A stretch of 30,555 bases of DNA from Pseudomonadota bacterium (GCA_023386645.1 JAEWJI010000023.1:1-30555), one strand, 5' to 3'; positions 1 to 8,148 are shown, counted from the stretch's first letter. Notes: generated by a model from the sequence alone, not told the origin. Translations and numbers: made by a program.

Positions 1-6
1 TCTTCA

Positions 7-27
7 CCTCCCCCTTCATGGGGGAGG
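7..27. repeat. GGGGGAGG palindromic hairpin (REP-like)
   Basis: An 8-bp perfect inverted repeat (CCTCCCCC at 7-14, GGGGGAGG at 20-27) surrounds a 5-base loop. It lies just past the stop codon of the minus-strand epimerase gene. The same CCTCCCC/GGGGAGG core returns at 2672-2745 and 29084-29109, so it belongs to a dispersed family rather than being a one-off terminator. No T-run follows on the minus strand. It could still end transcription or protect mRNA ends; that is inference. Confidence 0.7.
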
Positions 28-57
28 CCGGGAGGGGGGCGTCTGCTTCCGCCGACT

Positions 58-483
58 CTAGGCCGGCTGCAGGTCCGGCTTCACCTCTTCGAGTTCGATC
101 AGCGTGCCGTCGAAATCCTTGGGGTGGAGGAACACGACCGGCAGGCCATGGGCGCCGACCTTCGGCTTGCCGTCACCGAGGACGCGGGCGCCGGCTTCGA
201 CGAGCGTGCGGATGGAAGAGGCGATGTCCGGCACCTCGTAACAGACGTGGTGCATGCCGCCGGACGGATTGTTCTCGAGGAACTTCGCGATGGGCGAGTT
301 CTCGCCGAGCGGCGTCATCAGCTCGATCTTGGTGTTTTCCAGTTCGACGAAGACCACGGTGACACCGTGTTCCGGCAGGTCGTGCGGTTGATGCACATGG
401 GCGCCGAGCAGGTCGCTGTACTTCGCTGTGGCTGCGGTGAGGTCGGGGACGGCAATGGCGACGTGGTTGAGGCGGCCGATCAT
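58..483 (-). CDS. mce: methylmalonyl-CoA epimerase
   Basis: This 141-aa cytoplasmic enzyme converts (2S)- and (2R)-methylmalonyl-CoA, linking propionyl-CoA carboxylase to the mutase. It is a vicinal-oxygen-chelate (glyoxalase-fold) protein with two beta-alpha-beta-beta-beta modules. Visible marks are the N-terminal NHVAIAV strand with H7, the GGMHHVCYEV segment (75-84) and the C-terminal GTLIELEE (126-133). H7, a His in the HH pair at 78-79 and E130 are the expected metal ligands by family knowledge. Length is normal for the family. Its ATG overlaps the mutase stop by four bases (ATGA), indicating translational coupling and a shared mRNA with pccA and the mutase. Identity is secure from sequence plus context. 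Confidence 0.95.
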   Translation of the reverse strand: MIGRLNHVAIAVPDLTAATAKYSDLLGAHVHQPHDLPEHGVTVVFVELENTKIELMTPLGENSPIAKFLENNPSGGMHHVCYEVPDIASSIRTLVEAGARVLGDGKPKVGAHGLPVVFLHPKDFDGTLIELEEVKPDLQPA

Positions 484-2609
484 CGGTTGGAGAGCCTCCC
501 CTCGATCTGGTTCAGCACGGAGAATGCGGACTCGAGCACGTTGGTGCCGGGTCCGAAGATTTCGGCGACGCCGGCCTCGCGCAGGAAATCGTAGTCCTGC
601 TCGGGGATGACCCCGCCGACGATGACGGTGACATCGCCGAGGCCCCTGCCCCGCAGCTCGCCGATCAGCTCAGGGACCAGAGTCTTGTGGCCCGCAGCGA
701 GGGAGGAGACGCCAACGGCATCGACCTTCAGCGCGGCGACATGGTCGGCGACTTCGGGGGCGGTTTCGAACAGGTCGCCCATGTGGACGACAAAGCCGAG
801 ATCGGCGAAGGCGGTGGCGATGACCTTGGCGCCGCGGTCGTGCCCGTCCTGCCCCATCTTGGCGATGAAGATGCCGGGCGCGCGCCGTTCGGCCTTCTCG
901 AAGGCCGCGATACGGCGGGTGAGTTCGGCAAACTGCGGATCGTCGATATAGCTCTCGGCGTAGACGCCGGAGATGACGCGGGTGATGGCGGAATGGCGGC
1001 CGAACTCGGCTTCGAGGGCAGCCGAGATTTCGCCGAGCGTGGCGCGGGCGCGGGCGGCGGCGATGCTGGCGGCGAGGAGATTGCCGCCGGTGCAGGCGGC
1101 TTCTCGGAGGCCGGCGAGGGCGCCGGTTACCGCGTCGGGATCGCGGGCGCGGCGGATGTCGGAGAGGCGGGCGATCTGTTCGTCGCGGACCTTGTGGTTG
1201 TCTATCTCGCGGATCTGGATTTGCTCTTCGTTTTCAAGCCGATAGCGGTTGACGCCGACGATGACGTCCTCGCCGCGATCGACGCGGGCCTGGCGCAGTG
1301 CGGCGGCTTTCTCGATTTCGAGTTTTGGCGTGCCGGCCTGCACCGCAGCTGTCATGCCGCCCTGCGATTCTACCTGCGAAATCAATGCACTGGCGCGATC
1401 GACGAGGTCTGCTGTGAGGGCCTCGATGTAGTAGCTGCCGCCCAGCGGATCGACGACGTCGGTGACGCGGCTTTCGTGCTGCAGGATCAGCTGGGTGTTG
1501 CGGGCGATGCGGGCGGAAAATTCCGTCGGCAGCGCAATGGCTTCGTCGAACGAGTTGGTGTGAAGGCTCTGGGTGCCGCCGAGCACCGCTGCGAGGGCTT
1601 CGATGGTGGTGCGGACGATGTTGTTGTGCGGATCCTGCTCGGTGAGGGACACGCCGGAGGTCTGGCAATGCGTACGCAGGACCAGCGATCTTCCATCCTT
1701 TGCCCCGAGTTGCGTCATGTACTTCTGCCAGAGCGTCCGGGCGGCGCGGAGCTTTGCGACTTCGAGGAAGAAGTTCATGCCGATGCCGAAGAAGAAGCTC
1801 AGGCGCGGCGCAAAGCGATCGATGTCGAGGCCGCGGGCCTGGGCGGCGCGCACATACTCGACGCCGTCGGCGATGGTGTAGGCCAGCTCCTGCACTGCCG
1901 TCGCCCCAGCCTCGTGCATGTGGTAGCCCGAGATCGAGATCGAGTTGAACTTGGGCATGTGCTCGGCGGTGTAGGCGATGATGTCGCCGACGATCCGCAT
2001 GCTCGGCGCCGGCGGGTAGATGTAGGTGTTGCGGACCATGAACTCCTTGAGAATGTCGTTCTGGATGGTCCCGTCGAGCTGGGCCTGCTTCACCCCCTGC
2101 TCTTCCGCCGCGACGATGAACATGGCGAGCACGGGCAGTACGGCGCCGTTCATGGTCATCGAGACCGACATCTGATCGAGCGGGATGCCGTCGAAGAGGA
2201 TCTTCATGTCCTCGACGCTGTCGATGGCAACGCCGGCCTTGCCGACATCACCGGTGACGCGCGGGTGGTCACTGTCGTAGCCGCGATGGGTGGCTAGATC
2301 GAAGGCGACGCTGAGGCCCTTCTGCCCGGCGGCGAGATTCTTGCGGTAGAAGTCGTTGCTTTCGCGGGCGGTGGAGAAGCCGGCGTATTGCCGTATAGTC
2401 CAGGGCCGGCCGGCATACATGGTGGCGCGGACGCCGCGGGTGAACGGGGCGGCGCCGGGCAGGCCGGGATCGGTGGTGACGTCGTCGGGGAAGTAGGCCG
2501 GGCGGATCGGGAGATCGCCGTAGTCGCGGTTGAGGGAGGCGACCGAGGTGTCGCGGAGGTCCTTGCTGGCGAGTTCTGCCCAATCGGCGAAGGTGGGGGA
2601 TCTAGACAT
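480..2609 (-). CDS. scpA: methylmalonyl-CoA mutase, B12-dependent
   Basis: This 709-aa enzyme isomerises (2R)-methylmalonyl-CoA to succinyl-CoA with adenosylcobalamin. The N-terminal half is the substrate-binding TIM barrel: TMYAGRPW (63-70, with the conserved Tyr65), IRQYAGF (72-78) and SGYHMHEAGA (227-236, His230). The C-terminal B12 domain carries the base-off signature D588-G-H590-D-R-G593, where His590 is the lower cobalt ligand, then GVSSLAAGH (633-641) and VIVGGVIP (662-669). Domains are fused in one chain, as in the proteobacterial large form. The frame stays open 47 codons upstream, but those codons run through the inverted repeat. ATG at 2609 is preferred because GGAGG lies 11 bases upstream and the protein then begins as the family does. 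It ends in a 4-base overlap with mce. Confidence 0.96.
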   Translation of the reverse strand: MSRSPTFADWAELASKDLRDTSVASLNRDYGDLPIRPAYFPDDVTTDPGLPGAAPFTRGVRATMYAGRPWTIRQYAGFSTARESNDFYRKNLAAGQKGLSVAFDLATHRGYDSDHPRVTGDVGKAGVAIDSVEDMKILFDGIPLDQMSVSMTMNGAVLPVLAMFIVAAEEQGVKQAQLDGTIQNDILKEFMVRNTYIYPPAPSMRIVGDIIAYTAEHMPKFNSISISGYHMHEAGATAVQELAYTIADGVEYVRAAQARGLDIDRFAPRLSFFFGIGMNFFLEVAKLRAARTLWQKYMTQLGAKDGRSLVLRTHCQTSGVSLTEQDPHNNIVRTTIEALAAVLGGTQSLHTNSFDEAIALPTEFSARIARNTQLILQHESRVTDVVDPLGGSYYIEALTADLVDRASALISQVESQGGMTAAVQAGTPKLEIEKAAALRQARVDRGEDVIVGVNRYRLENEEQIQIREIDNHKVRDEQIARLSDIRRARDPDAVTGALAGLREAACTGGNLLAASIAAARARATLGEISAALEAEFGRHSAITRVISGVYAESYIDDPQFAELTRRIAAFEKAERRAPGIFIAKMGQDGHDRGAKVIATAFADLGFVVHMGDLFETAPEVADHVAALKVDAVGVSSLAAGHKTLVPELIGELRGRGLGDVTVIVGGVIPEQDYDFLREAGVAEIFGPGTNVLESAFSVLNQIEGRLSNR

Positions 2610-2624
2610 CGAGCACTCGGCCTC

Positions 2625-2759
2625 CCCCCACCCTAGCTTCGCTGCGGCCGCGATGCGGCCAAGCTGCGCTACCCTCCCCACGAGGGGGAGGGAGAGCTGT
2701 GGCACGACCGGAGCCCAATCGTCTCCCTCCCCCTTGTGGGGAGGGATCAAGGGTGGGGG
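2625..2759. repeat. nested inverted-repeat element between pccA and mutase
   Basis: This 135-bp composite palindrome lies in the 174-bp pccA-mutase gap. Outer arms are CCCCCACCCT (2625-2634) and AGGGTGGGGG (2750-2759), a perfect 10-bp inverted repeat. Inside, 2672-2695 and 2722-2745 form a 24-base inverted repeat with a single mismatch, separated by 26 bases. Each inner arm is itself a small hairpin with CCCTCCCC/GGGGAGGG stems and 5-base loops. The arrangement resembles a pair of head-to-head REP units (a BIME). It would be transcribed within the operon and could set the relative level of pccA and mutase mRNA; that role is inferred. Confidence 0.8.
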
Positions 2760-2783
2760 TGGCCCACGCTCGGCAGCTCGCAG

Positions 2784-4760
2784 TCATACCGCCTCGAACT
2801 CCAGAATCACTTCGTCCACGGCCAGCACCGAACCCGGCTTCACGCGGATCTTGCTGACCTTGGCGCGCTTTTCGGCCTTCAGCACATTCTCCATCTTCAT
2901 CGCCTCGACAATGGCGAGGGTCTGGCCGTCTTCGACGATATCACCCTCGGCGACGTCGATGCGTACGATCTGGCCGGGCATGGGACAGAGGAGGAATTTG
3001 CTGAGATCGGGCGGGACCTTCACCGGCATCAGCGGCATGAGGTCGGCGACGTGGGGCAGCAGGACGCGGGCGATGAGGTCGGCGCCGCGCCAGCGCAGGC
3101 GGAAGCCGGAGGTGAGGCGATCGACCTTCACGTGGTGCAGCTCACCATCGACGCGGGCGATGCAGAGGCTGTTGCCCGGCTTCCAGCCGGTCTCGACCAG
3201 CAGCTTCTTGCCGTCCGGCGCGGTGAGCCAGTACTCGATGCCGTCGGCACGGACAGAGAAGTCCCACCGGCGGTCGCCGATGATGACGGCGCGGGGCTCG
3301 GGGGTGGCGGGATAGTTGCGCTTGTCGAGGGCAAAGGCCGAGGTGCAGGCGAGTGCGGCCAGATGAGTAAGTGATTCCGCATCGAGCTCTACGCCGCTGA
3401 AACCGTTGGGGAACTCCTCCTTTATGTAACCGGTGGTGAGGCGTCCCTGGCGGAAGCGATCCTGCGCCATGACGGCAGAGAGGAACGGGATGTTGTTGCC
3501 GACGCCTTCGAGTTCGAACTCGTCGAGCGCGACTTCCATTGCGTCGATCGCCTCGATGCGCGTCGGCGCCCAAGTGCAGAGCTTGGCGATCATCGGATCG
3601 TAGAAGGTCGAAATCTCGCCACCCTCGGCGACACCGGTGTCGTTGCGGACGACCAGTTCCGCGTTCGCCTCCTCGGCCGGCGGATTGTAGCGGGTCAGGC
3701 GCCCCACGGAGGGCAGGAAGTTGCGGTACGGGTCCTCGGCGTAGATGCGGCTTTCGACGGCCCAGCCGTTGATGCCCACATCGGCCTGGGTCAGCGGCAG
3801 CTTCTCGCCGGCGGCGGCGAGGAACATCAGCTCGACGAGGTCGAGGCCGGTGATCAACTCGGTGACCGGATGCTCCACCTGCAGGCGGGTGTTCATCTCG
3901 AGGAAGTAGAACTTTCGCTCGGCGTCGACGATGAACTCGACAGTGCCGGCGGAGGTGTAGCCCACCGCTTTGGCGAGTGCGACGGACTGCTCGCCCATGG
4001 CCTTTCGCGTGGCCGCGCCGAGGAACGGCGACGGGGCTTCCTCGATGACCTTCTGGTTGCGGCGCTGGATCGAGCATTCGCGCTCGAACAGGTGGACGAC
4101 ATGGCCGTGCCTGTCGCCCAGCACCTGAATCTCAACGTGGCGCGGGTCGACGATGAACTTCTCGAGGAAGACGCGGTCGTCGCCGAAGGCGTTCAAGGCC
4201 TCGGCCTTCACGGCGGCGAAGCCCTCGGCCATGTCGGCGTCGGAGTGGGCCACGCGGATGCCCTTGCCGCCCCCGCCGGCCGACGCCTTAATCATCACCG
4301 GATAGCCGATCTCCCGCGCGATCTCGACGGCGTGGTCGGGCGTCTCGATCAGGCCCATGTGGCCAGGCACGGTGGAAACCCCGGCCTCGGCGGCGAAGCG
4401 CTTGGAGGTGATTTTGTCGCCCATGGCGTCGATCGCCTCGGGATTTGGGCCGATGAAGGCGATCCCCTCGTCGCGCAGGCGGCGCGCGAAGCCGGCGTTC
4501 TCGCTGAGGAAGCCGAAGCCGGGGTGGACGGCCTCAGCCCCGGTCTTCCTGACCGCATCCACGATGCGGTCGGCCAGCAGATAGGACTGGGCCGCGGGGG
4601 CCGGGCCGATCAGGACCGCCTCGTCCGCCATCTCGACCGCCAGGGAGCCCGCGTCGGCCTCCGAATAGACCTGCACCGTCGAGATGCCCATGCGGCGGGC
4701 GGTCTTGATGATGCGCACGGCGATCTCGCCGCGGTTGGCGATCAGGATCCTGGAGAACAT
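2784..4760 (-). CDS. pccA: propionyl-CoA carboxylase, biotin-containing alpha subunit
   Basis: This 658-aa alpha subunit carboxylates its own biotin with ATP and bicarbonate. The partner beta subunit then makes (2S)-methylmalonyl-CoA. Domains in order: biotin carboxylase N-terminus (ILIANRGEIAVRI, 5-17); ATP-grasp with glycine loop GGGGKG (162-167) and MNTRLQVEHPVTE (289-301); the central BT linker (about 470-580) typical of the PCC/MCC class; and the biotinyl domain with AMKME, biotin on Lys622. PCC rather than MCC is assigned because it heads an operon with mutase and epimerase and a second, MCC-like alpha subunit lies elsewhere in the window. GAGG at 4768-4771 precedes the ATG. The beta-subunit gene is not beside it, so it must lie left of the window or elsewhere. 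Confidence 0.93.
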   Translation of the reverse strand: MFSRILIANRGEIAVRIIKTARRMGISTVQVYSEADAGSLAVEMADEAVLIGPAPAAQSYLLADRIVDAVRKTGAEAVHPGFGFLSENAGFARRLRDEGIAFIGPNPEAIDAMGDKITSKRFAAEAGVSTVPGHMGLIETPDHAVEIAREIGYPVMIKASAGGGGKGIRVAHSDADMAEGFAAVKAEALNAFGDDRVFLEKFIVDPRHVEIQVLGDRHGHVVHLFERECSIQRRNQKVIEEAPSPFLGAATRKAMGEQSVALAKAVGYTSAGTVEFIVDAERKFYFLEMNTRLQVEHPVTELITGLDLVELMFLAAAGEKLPLTQADVGINGWAVESRIYAEDPYRNFLPSVGRLTRYNPPAEEANAELVVRNDTGVAEGGEISTFYDPMIAKLCTWAPTRIEAIDAMEVALDEFELEGVGNNIPFLSAVMAQDRFRQGRLTTGYIKEEFPNGFSGVELDAESLTHLAALACTSAFALDKRNYPATPEPRAVIIGDRRWDFSVRADGIEYWLTAPDGKKLLVETGWKPGNSLCIARVDGELHHVKVDRLTSGFRLRWRGADLIARVLLPHVADLMPLMPVKVPPDLSKFLLCPMPGQIVRIDVAEGDIVEDGQTLAIVEAMKMENVLKAEKRAKVSKIRVKPGSVLAVDEVILEFEAV

Positions 4761-5053
4761 TCACGGGCCTCGAAACGTCAGCGCGCTTCTTGGGCGGGGG
4801 CGGGCGGGGATGCAAGCCGGGGAGGTCAGGGGGGCGTGCCGGGTTCACCCCTGTCTGGCGAGCTTCCGTCCACCGTGTGGGAGCAGGCGGGGCACGACGG
4901 GCTCAGTCGAGATCGTCGAGCATCAGGCCGAATCGACCTGTCGCCCCAGCATGAATGAACCCGCTGCTCATCGCGCTTGAGACCGGCTTCAGTTCGCATT
5001 GACGTTGCACGACACGACCCTTACAGAACGTTGGCATGCAGGGGGGAAAAATC
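4761..5053. other. non-coding gap between divergent pccA and the IPTL-CTERM gene
   Basis: No convincing gene is seen on either strand. The region must hold the pccA promoter (minus) and that of the gene at 5054 (plus). Only the latter has a candidate (4999-5027). I looked for the TTTGCAAA-type operator bound by PccR regulators in some alphaproteobacteria and found no clear copy. Confidence 0.6.
4999..5027 (+). promoter_or_regulatory. possible promoter for the IPTL-CTERM gene
   Basis: TTGACG (4999-5004) matches the alphaproteobacterial -35 consensus. A 17-base spacer leads to TACAGA (5022-5027), a weak -10 with three of six matches. It lies 27 bases before the chosen start codon at 5054. The -35 is good, the -10 poor. 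Confidence 0.3.
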
Positions 5054-5956
5054 ATGAAGTTTCGCTGGCTTTGGCTCGTCGTCAGCCTGCTCTATTCAAC
5101 TGCCGCAGCGGGCACTGCGGCGGCTGACACCCTGTCGACCAATGCCATCAACAACAATGGCAACGCCGGCATCATGTTCGATGTCACGGCCGCCAACGAC
5201 CTGACGATCACCGGGCTGTCCTCCTATGTCGCCGTGGCTGGGACGTTCAACGTCTACGGCAAGTCCGGGAGCTATGTCGGGTTCGATACCTCAAGCGCGG
5301 GCTGGACCCTGCTGGGTACAACGGTCGTCGGCGGGACGGGCATGCAGTCGGTCATCGGCCCCCTGAGCGTCCCGATACCCGCCGGTCAGACCTACGCGTT
5401 TCATGTGGTCGGCGTCTCGGGCGCTCAGGTCAACTATGAGACCAGAAACACCGAAGGCTCGTTGGTGGTTAGCGACGCCAACCTGAGCATCTTTGAAGGG
5501 CGAGGAAAAGCTGCCCCGTTCAGCGCCGCGAGCAACTCCGGGCGCGTCCCGATCGTCACGATCACCTACAACACCGGTCTGACCCCAACCCCGACGATCG
5601 TCGGCCTGTCGCCCGCGTCAGGCTCCAGCGCCGGCGGCGATGCAGTGACCATCACTGGCACGAACTTCACCGGCGCGACGGCGGTGACCTTCGGGGGCGT
5701 GCCGGCGACCAGTTTCACGGTCGACAGCGCGACCCAGATCACAGCGACGGCGCCGGCGGGGACGGTCGGGACGGCCGAGGTGCGGGTGACGACGCCGGAT
5801 GGGACCAGCGCCGACGCAGGAGGCGCGGACGACTTCACCTATACGGTTCCGGTCGTTCCGACGATGACCGAGTGGGCGATGATCCTGTTCGGGATACTGA
5901 TGGCCGGCGGGGCGGCGATCTATCTGCAGCGGCGGCGGGGCCGGCTGGGGGTCTGA
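5054..5956 (+). CDS. exported IPT/TIG-domain protein with IPTL-CTERM sorting tail
   Basis: This 300-aa protein looks anchored in, or sorted through, the envelope. A signal peptide covers about residues 1-25 (MKFRW, then a hydrophobic stretch, AAAD). A beta-rich Gly/Ser/Thr domain spans 26-173. An IPT/TIG immunoglobulin-like domain spans about 180-265, with the PASGSSAGGDAVTITGTNF-type opening. The C-terminus is a tripartite sorting signal: VPTMTEW (268-274), a hydrophobic helix (275-291) and RRRGR (293-297). This matches the IPTL-CTERM class, though the usual IPTL is VPTM here. ATG 5054 is preferred over 5036 because it follows a G-rich Shine-Dalgarno and starts with a proper signal peptide. 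Base composition is lower than neighbours: 34 of 60 GC at 5461-5520 against 43 of 60 at 9541-9600. No sorting enzyme is in the window; ligand and function are unknown. Confidence 0.85.
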   Translation: MKFRWLWLVVSLLYSTAAAGTAAADTLSTNAINNNGNAGIMFDVTAANDLTITGLSSYVAVAGTFNVYGKSGSYVGFDTSSAGWTLLGTTVVGGTGMQSVIGPLSVPIPAGQTYAFHVVGVSGAQVNYETRNTEGSLVVSDANLSIFEGRGKAAPFSAASNSGRVPIVTITYNTGLTPTPTIVGLSPASGSSAGGDAVTITGTNFTGATAVTFGGVPATSFTVDSATQITATAPAGTVGTAEVRVTTPDGTSADAGGADDFTYTVPVVPTMTEWAMILFGILMAGGAAIYLQRRRGRLGV

Positions 5957-6005
5957 AGCCGGCGGGGCGCGACGCGCGCATGGTCGCAGGAGAACCGCTT
6001 GGCAA

Positions 6006-6035
6006 GGCGGGGGAGTTTCGGCTTTAACTCCCGCC
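6006..6035 (+). terminator. imperfect hairpin after the IPTL-CTERM gene
   Basis: GGCGGGGGAGTT (6006-6017) can pair with AACTCCCGCC (6026-6035), leaving two bulged Gs. It lies about 50 bases after the stop of the upstream gene and before the next start. There is no T-run, so it may be a weak terminator or only a leader hairpin. Confidence 0.3.
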
Positions 6036-6065
6036 ATCTCCTCGAAACAGGCCCGGAGCCTTCGC

Positions 6066-7547
6066 ATGATCCGCAAACTGTCCGTCGCGGCCGCCACCCT
6101 GCTGGGCGCCACGGCCCTGGCCTCGGCCGCCTCGGCCCAGAACTTCCGCCAGTTGGCCGAGCAGGATCTGACGACGATCCACGCCACCCTGCGCGACAAC
6201 CATCCGGCGGCGGTGGTGGGTGGTCAGGCGAGCGATAACTTCCGCTCGTGGCTGGACGCCGGCCTGGCGGATGCGCGCGGCCGGATCGGCCAGGTGAACT
6301 CGGGCGACAGCCACGCCTATCTGCTGCGCTACTACGCGCGCGGCTTTCACGACCCGAACATCGTGGTCGATCCCAGCTATGAGGAGCTGCCGGTGTGGTT
6401 CGGCACCGGCTGGCCGGGCGTGGCCACGCGCTGGGACGGCGCCAACTACGTCGTCTCCTATGTGAAGCCGGGCGTGCGCGGGGCGCCGCCGCTGGGCGCC
6501 GTGCTGGTCTCCTGCGACGAGCGGCCAGTGGCCGAGATGGTCGAGCAGCGCCTGGACGGCTGGGAAGGCGACATGACCTTCGAGGCCGACCGCATCCGCA
6601 CCGCGCCCTACATTCTGTGGAACCGCAACAATCCGTTCGGCGGCGGGGTCCCGGCCAACTGCAAGTTCAAGGTCGGCCGCCGCGACCGCGACTTCAAGAT
6701 GACCAACCAGATCGGCGACCTGGCCGGGATGGAAGCCGCTTATCGCGCCACCGTCTACACGCCGGGCCCGCAGCCGCTGGCGGTCGAGACGGTCAACGGC
6801 CGGCCGTGGATCCACGTCCACACCCTGAACGACAGCGCCGACTGGCGCGGCTTCTTCACCGCCGTGGAAGCCGTCGTGCCTGCCATGCAGGCCCAGGGAG
6901 GGGTGATCGACCTGCGCGGCGCGGCCGGGCGGTCCTATAACCCGACCCAGCGCGGCTATGGCCTGATCAACCGCATCTGGACGCCCGAGTTCGCGGTCAG
7001 TCGCCAGCCGGCGGCCTCGGACTTCACCTATCGCGCGACCGCCGGAAACCGCCAGTGGTACGCCGACACCCTGGGGCGGATGCAGGGCGACGCCGAGTTC
7101 GCCCAGCAGAACCCGGCGGCGATCGAGGAGACGCAGGCGATCATCGCGGCCATGGACGAGGCCCTCGCGGCGGGTCAGACTCACTTCACCCTGGCCAGCC
7201 GCTCGGCCGCGCCCGACACGGGGGCGCCGAACCCGGTGCAGGGACAGATCATCGTCCTGACCGACTCCGGCTGCGGCCCGAACTGCCTGTACACGGTCGA
7301 CCTACTGAGCCGCCTGCCGAACGTGCGCCTGGCCGGCCAGGTCACCCCGCCTGACTCGGTGTTCATTGAGCAGACCACCATGCGCCTGCCGTCGAACTAC
7401 GCGGACCTCAGCTATGGTCACAAGGCGTGGCTGAGCCGCCAGCGGCCGAACGGCCAGCCGTTCACCCCGGCCGAGGGCCTGGCCTACACCGGCAACCTGG
7501 CCGACGACACGGCCGTGCGCGCCTGGGTCGCCACGCTGTTCCAGTAA
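6066..7547 (+). CDS. exported peptidase-S41-like protein, probably without the catalytic Ser
   Basis: A 493-aa periplasmic or secreted protein. Residues 1-24 form a signal peptide ending ASA before QNF. The rest resembles the tail-specific-protease-like (S41) family: GVIDLRG (279-285) matches the strand that normally leads to the active site, and IIVLTDSGCGPNC (395-407) lies where family members usually carry a small-residue/Ser nucleophile motif of the CxSAC kind. Here that position reads C403-G-P-N-C407, with no Ser. The fold therefore seems present but the nucleophile absent, suggesting a pseudo-enzyme or binding protein. GGAG at 6055-6058 precedes the ATG. It stands alone between an IPTL-CTERM gene and msrB. 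Family assignment rests on motif memory and is moderate; function is unknown. Confidence 0.6.
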   Translation: MIRKLSVAAATLLGATALASAASAQNFRQLAEQDLTTIHATLRDNHPAAVVGGQASDNFRSWLDAGLADARGRIGQVNSGDSHAYLLRYYARGFHDPNIVVDPSYEELPVWFGTGWPGVATRWDGANYVVSYVKPGVRGAPPLGAVLVSCDERPVAEMVEQRLDGWEGDMTFEADRIRTAPYILWNRNNPFGGGVPANCKFKVGRRDRDFKMTNQIGDLAGMEAAYRATVYTPGPQPLAVETVNGRPWIHVHTLNDSADWRGFFTAVEAVVPAMQAQGGVIDLRGAAGRSYNPTQRGYGLINRIWTPEFAVSRQPAASDFTYRATAGNRQWYADTLGRMQGDAEFAQQNPAAIEETQAIIAAMDEALAAGQTHFTLASRSAAPDTGAPNPVQGQIIVLTDSGCGPNCLYTVDLLSRLPNVRLAGQVTPPDSVFIEQTTMRLPSNYADLSYGHKAWLSRQRPNGQPFTPAEGLAYTGNLADDTAVRAWVATLFQ

Positions 7548-7614
7548 GGCGTTCTTGAAGAGGGCTTGGGGCCGGCCGGGTGGAACCCGCGCCGGCCCTT
7601 CCTATTTGGCAGGC

Positions 7615-8103
7615 ATGACCAGCACCCTCGACTCCCCGTCACGCTCCGCCTCCGGCTATGACCTGACGCCGCCGTCCGAGAGCCAGAGGATCGGCCTGGA
7701 GGCGGATCTGAGCCCTGAGGAGCGGCGCGTGCTGCTGGCGCACGGCACCGAGGCGCCGTTCTGCGGGATGCTGCTGGGCGAGAAGCGGCCCGGAGTCTTC
7801 TGTTGCCGCGAATGCGGCCTGCCGCTGTTTCGCGCCGGGACCAAGTTCGAGAGCGGCACCGGCTGGCCCAGCTTCACCGAGCCGGTGGACAAGGCTCATG
7901 TGAAGGCGGTGACGGACCGGTCCTACGGCATGGTCCGCACCGAGACCCGCTGCGCCCGCTGCGACAGCCACCAGGGCCATGTGTTTCCCGACGGCCCGCC
8001 GCCCACGGGTCTGCGCTACTGCATCAACTCCGTGGCCCTGACCTTCGTGCCGGAGGGCGCGCCGCTGCCGGACCCGCTGAACCGGGGCGACGGGACGGCC
8101 TGA
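7615..8103 (+). CDS. msrB: peptide-methionine (R)-S-oxide reductase
   Basis: This 162-aa enzyme reduces the R-epimer of methionine sulfoxide in proteins, using thioredoxin-type electrons. Zinc-binding CxxC pairs are at C64/C67 and C113/C116. The catalytic Cys136 sits in RYCINS, and SGTGWPSF (80-87) and GHVFPDGP (121-128) are diagnostic. The resolving Cys found in many MsrBs within SGxGWP is Thr here; Cys50 in EAPFCG is the likely alternative, as reported for Xanthomonas-type MsrB. The frame is open from 7555, but ATG 7615 gives a normal N-terminus; its Shine-Dalgarno (GGCAGG) is weak. The short, Ser-rich first 15 residues show no signal peptide, so a cytoplasmic role is expected. Confidence 0.95.
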   Translation: MTSTLDSPSRSASGYDLTPPSESQRIGLEADLSPEERRVLLAHGTEAPFCGMLLGEKRPGVFCCRECGLPLFRAGTKFESGTGWPSFTEPVDKAHVKAVTDRSYGMVRTETRCARCDSHQGHVFPDGPPPTGLRYCINSVALTFVPEGAPLPDPLNRGDGTA

Positions 8104-8148
8104 CCTTGGCCGCAATCGAGGCTAGGGTGGGGCCTGGAGTATTCCCGC

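Noticed and set aside
687..2297. 536-aa open frame on the plus strand opposite the mutase
   Set aside because: It lies fully antisense to a clearly identified enzyme. Its Gly/Asp/Val-rich repetitive composition is typical of shadow frames in GC-rich DNA.
2610..2750. 47-codon N-terminal extension of the mutase
   Set aside because: It is translated inverted-repeat sequence; ATG 2609 has GGAGG upstream and a family-like N-terminus.
4761..5053. PccR-type operator upstream of pccA
   Set aside because: No TTTGCAAA-like palindrome could be found by eye.
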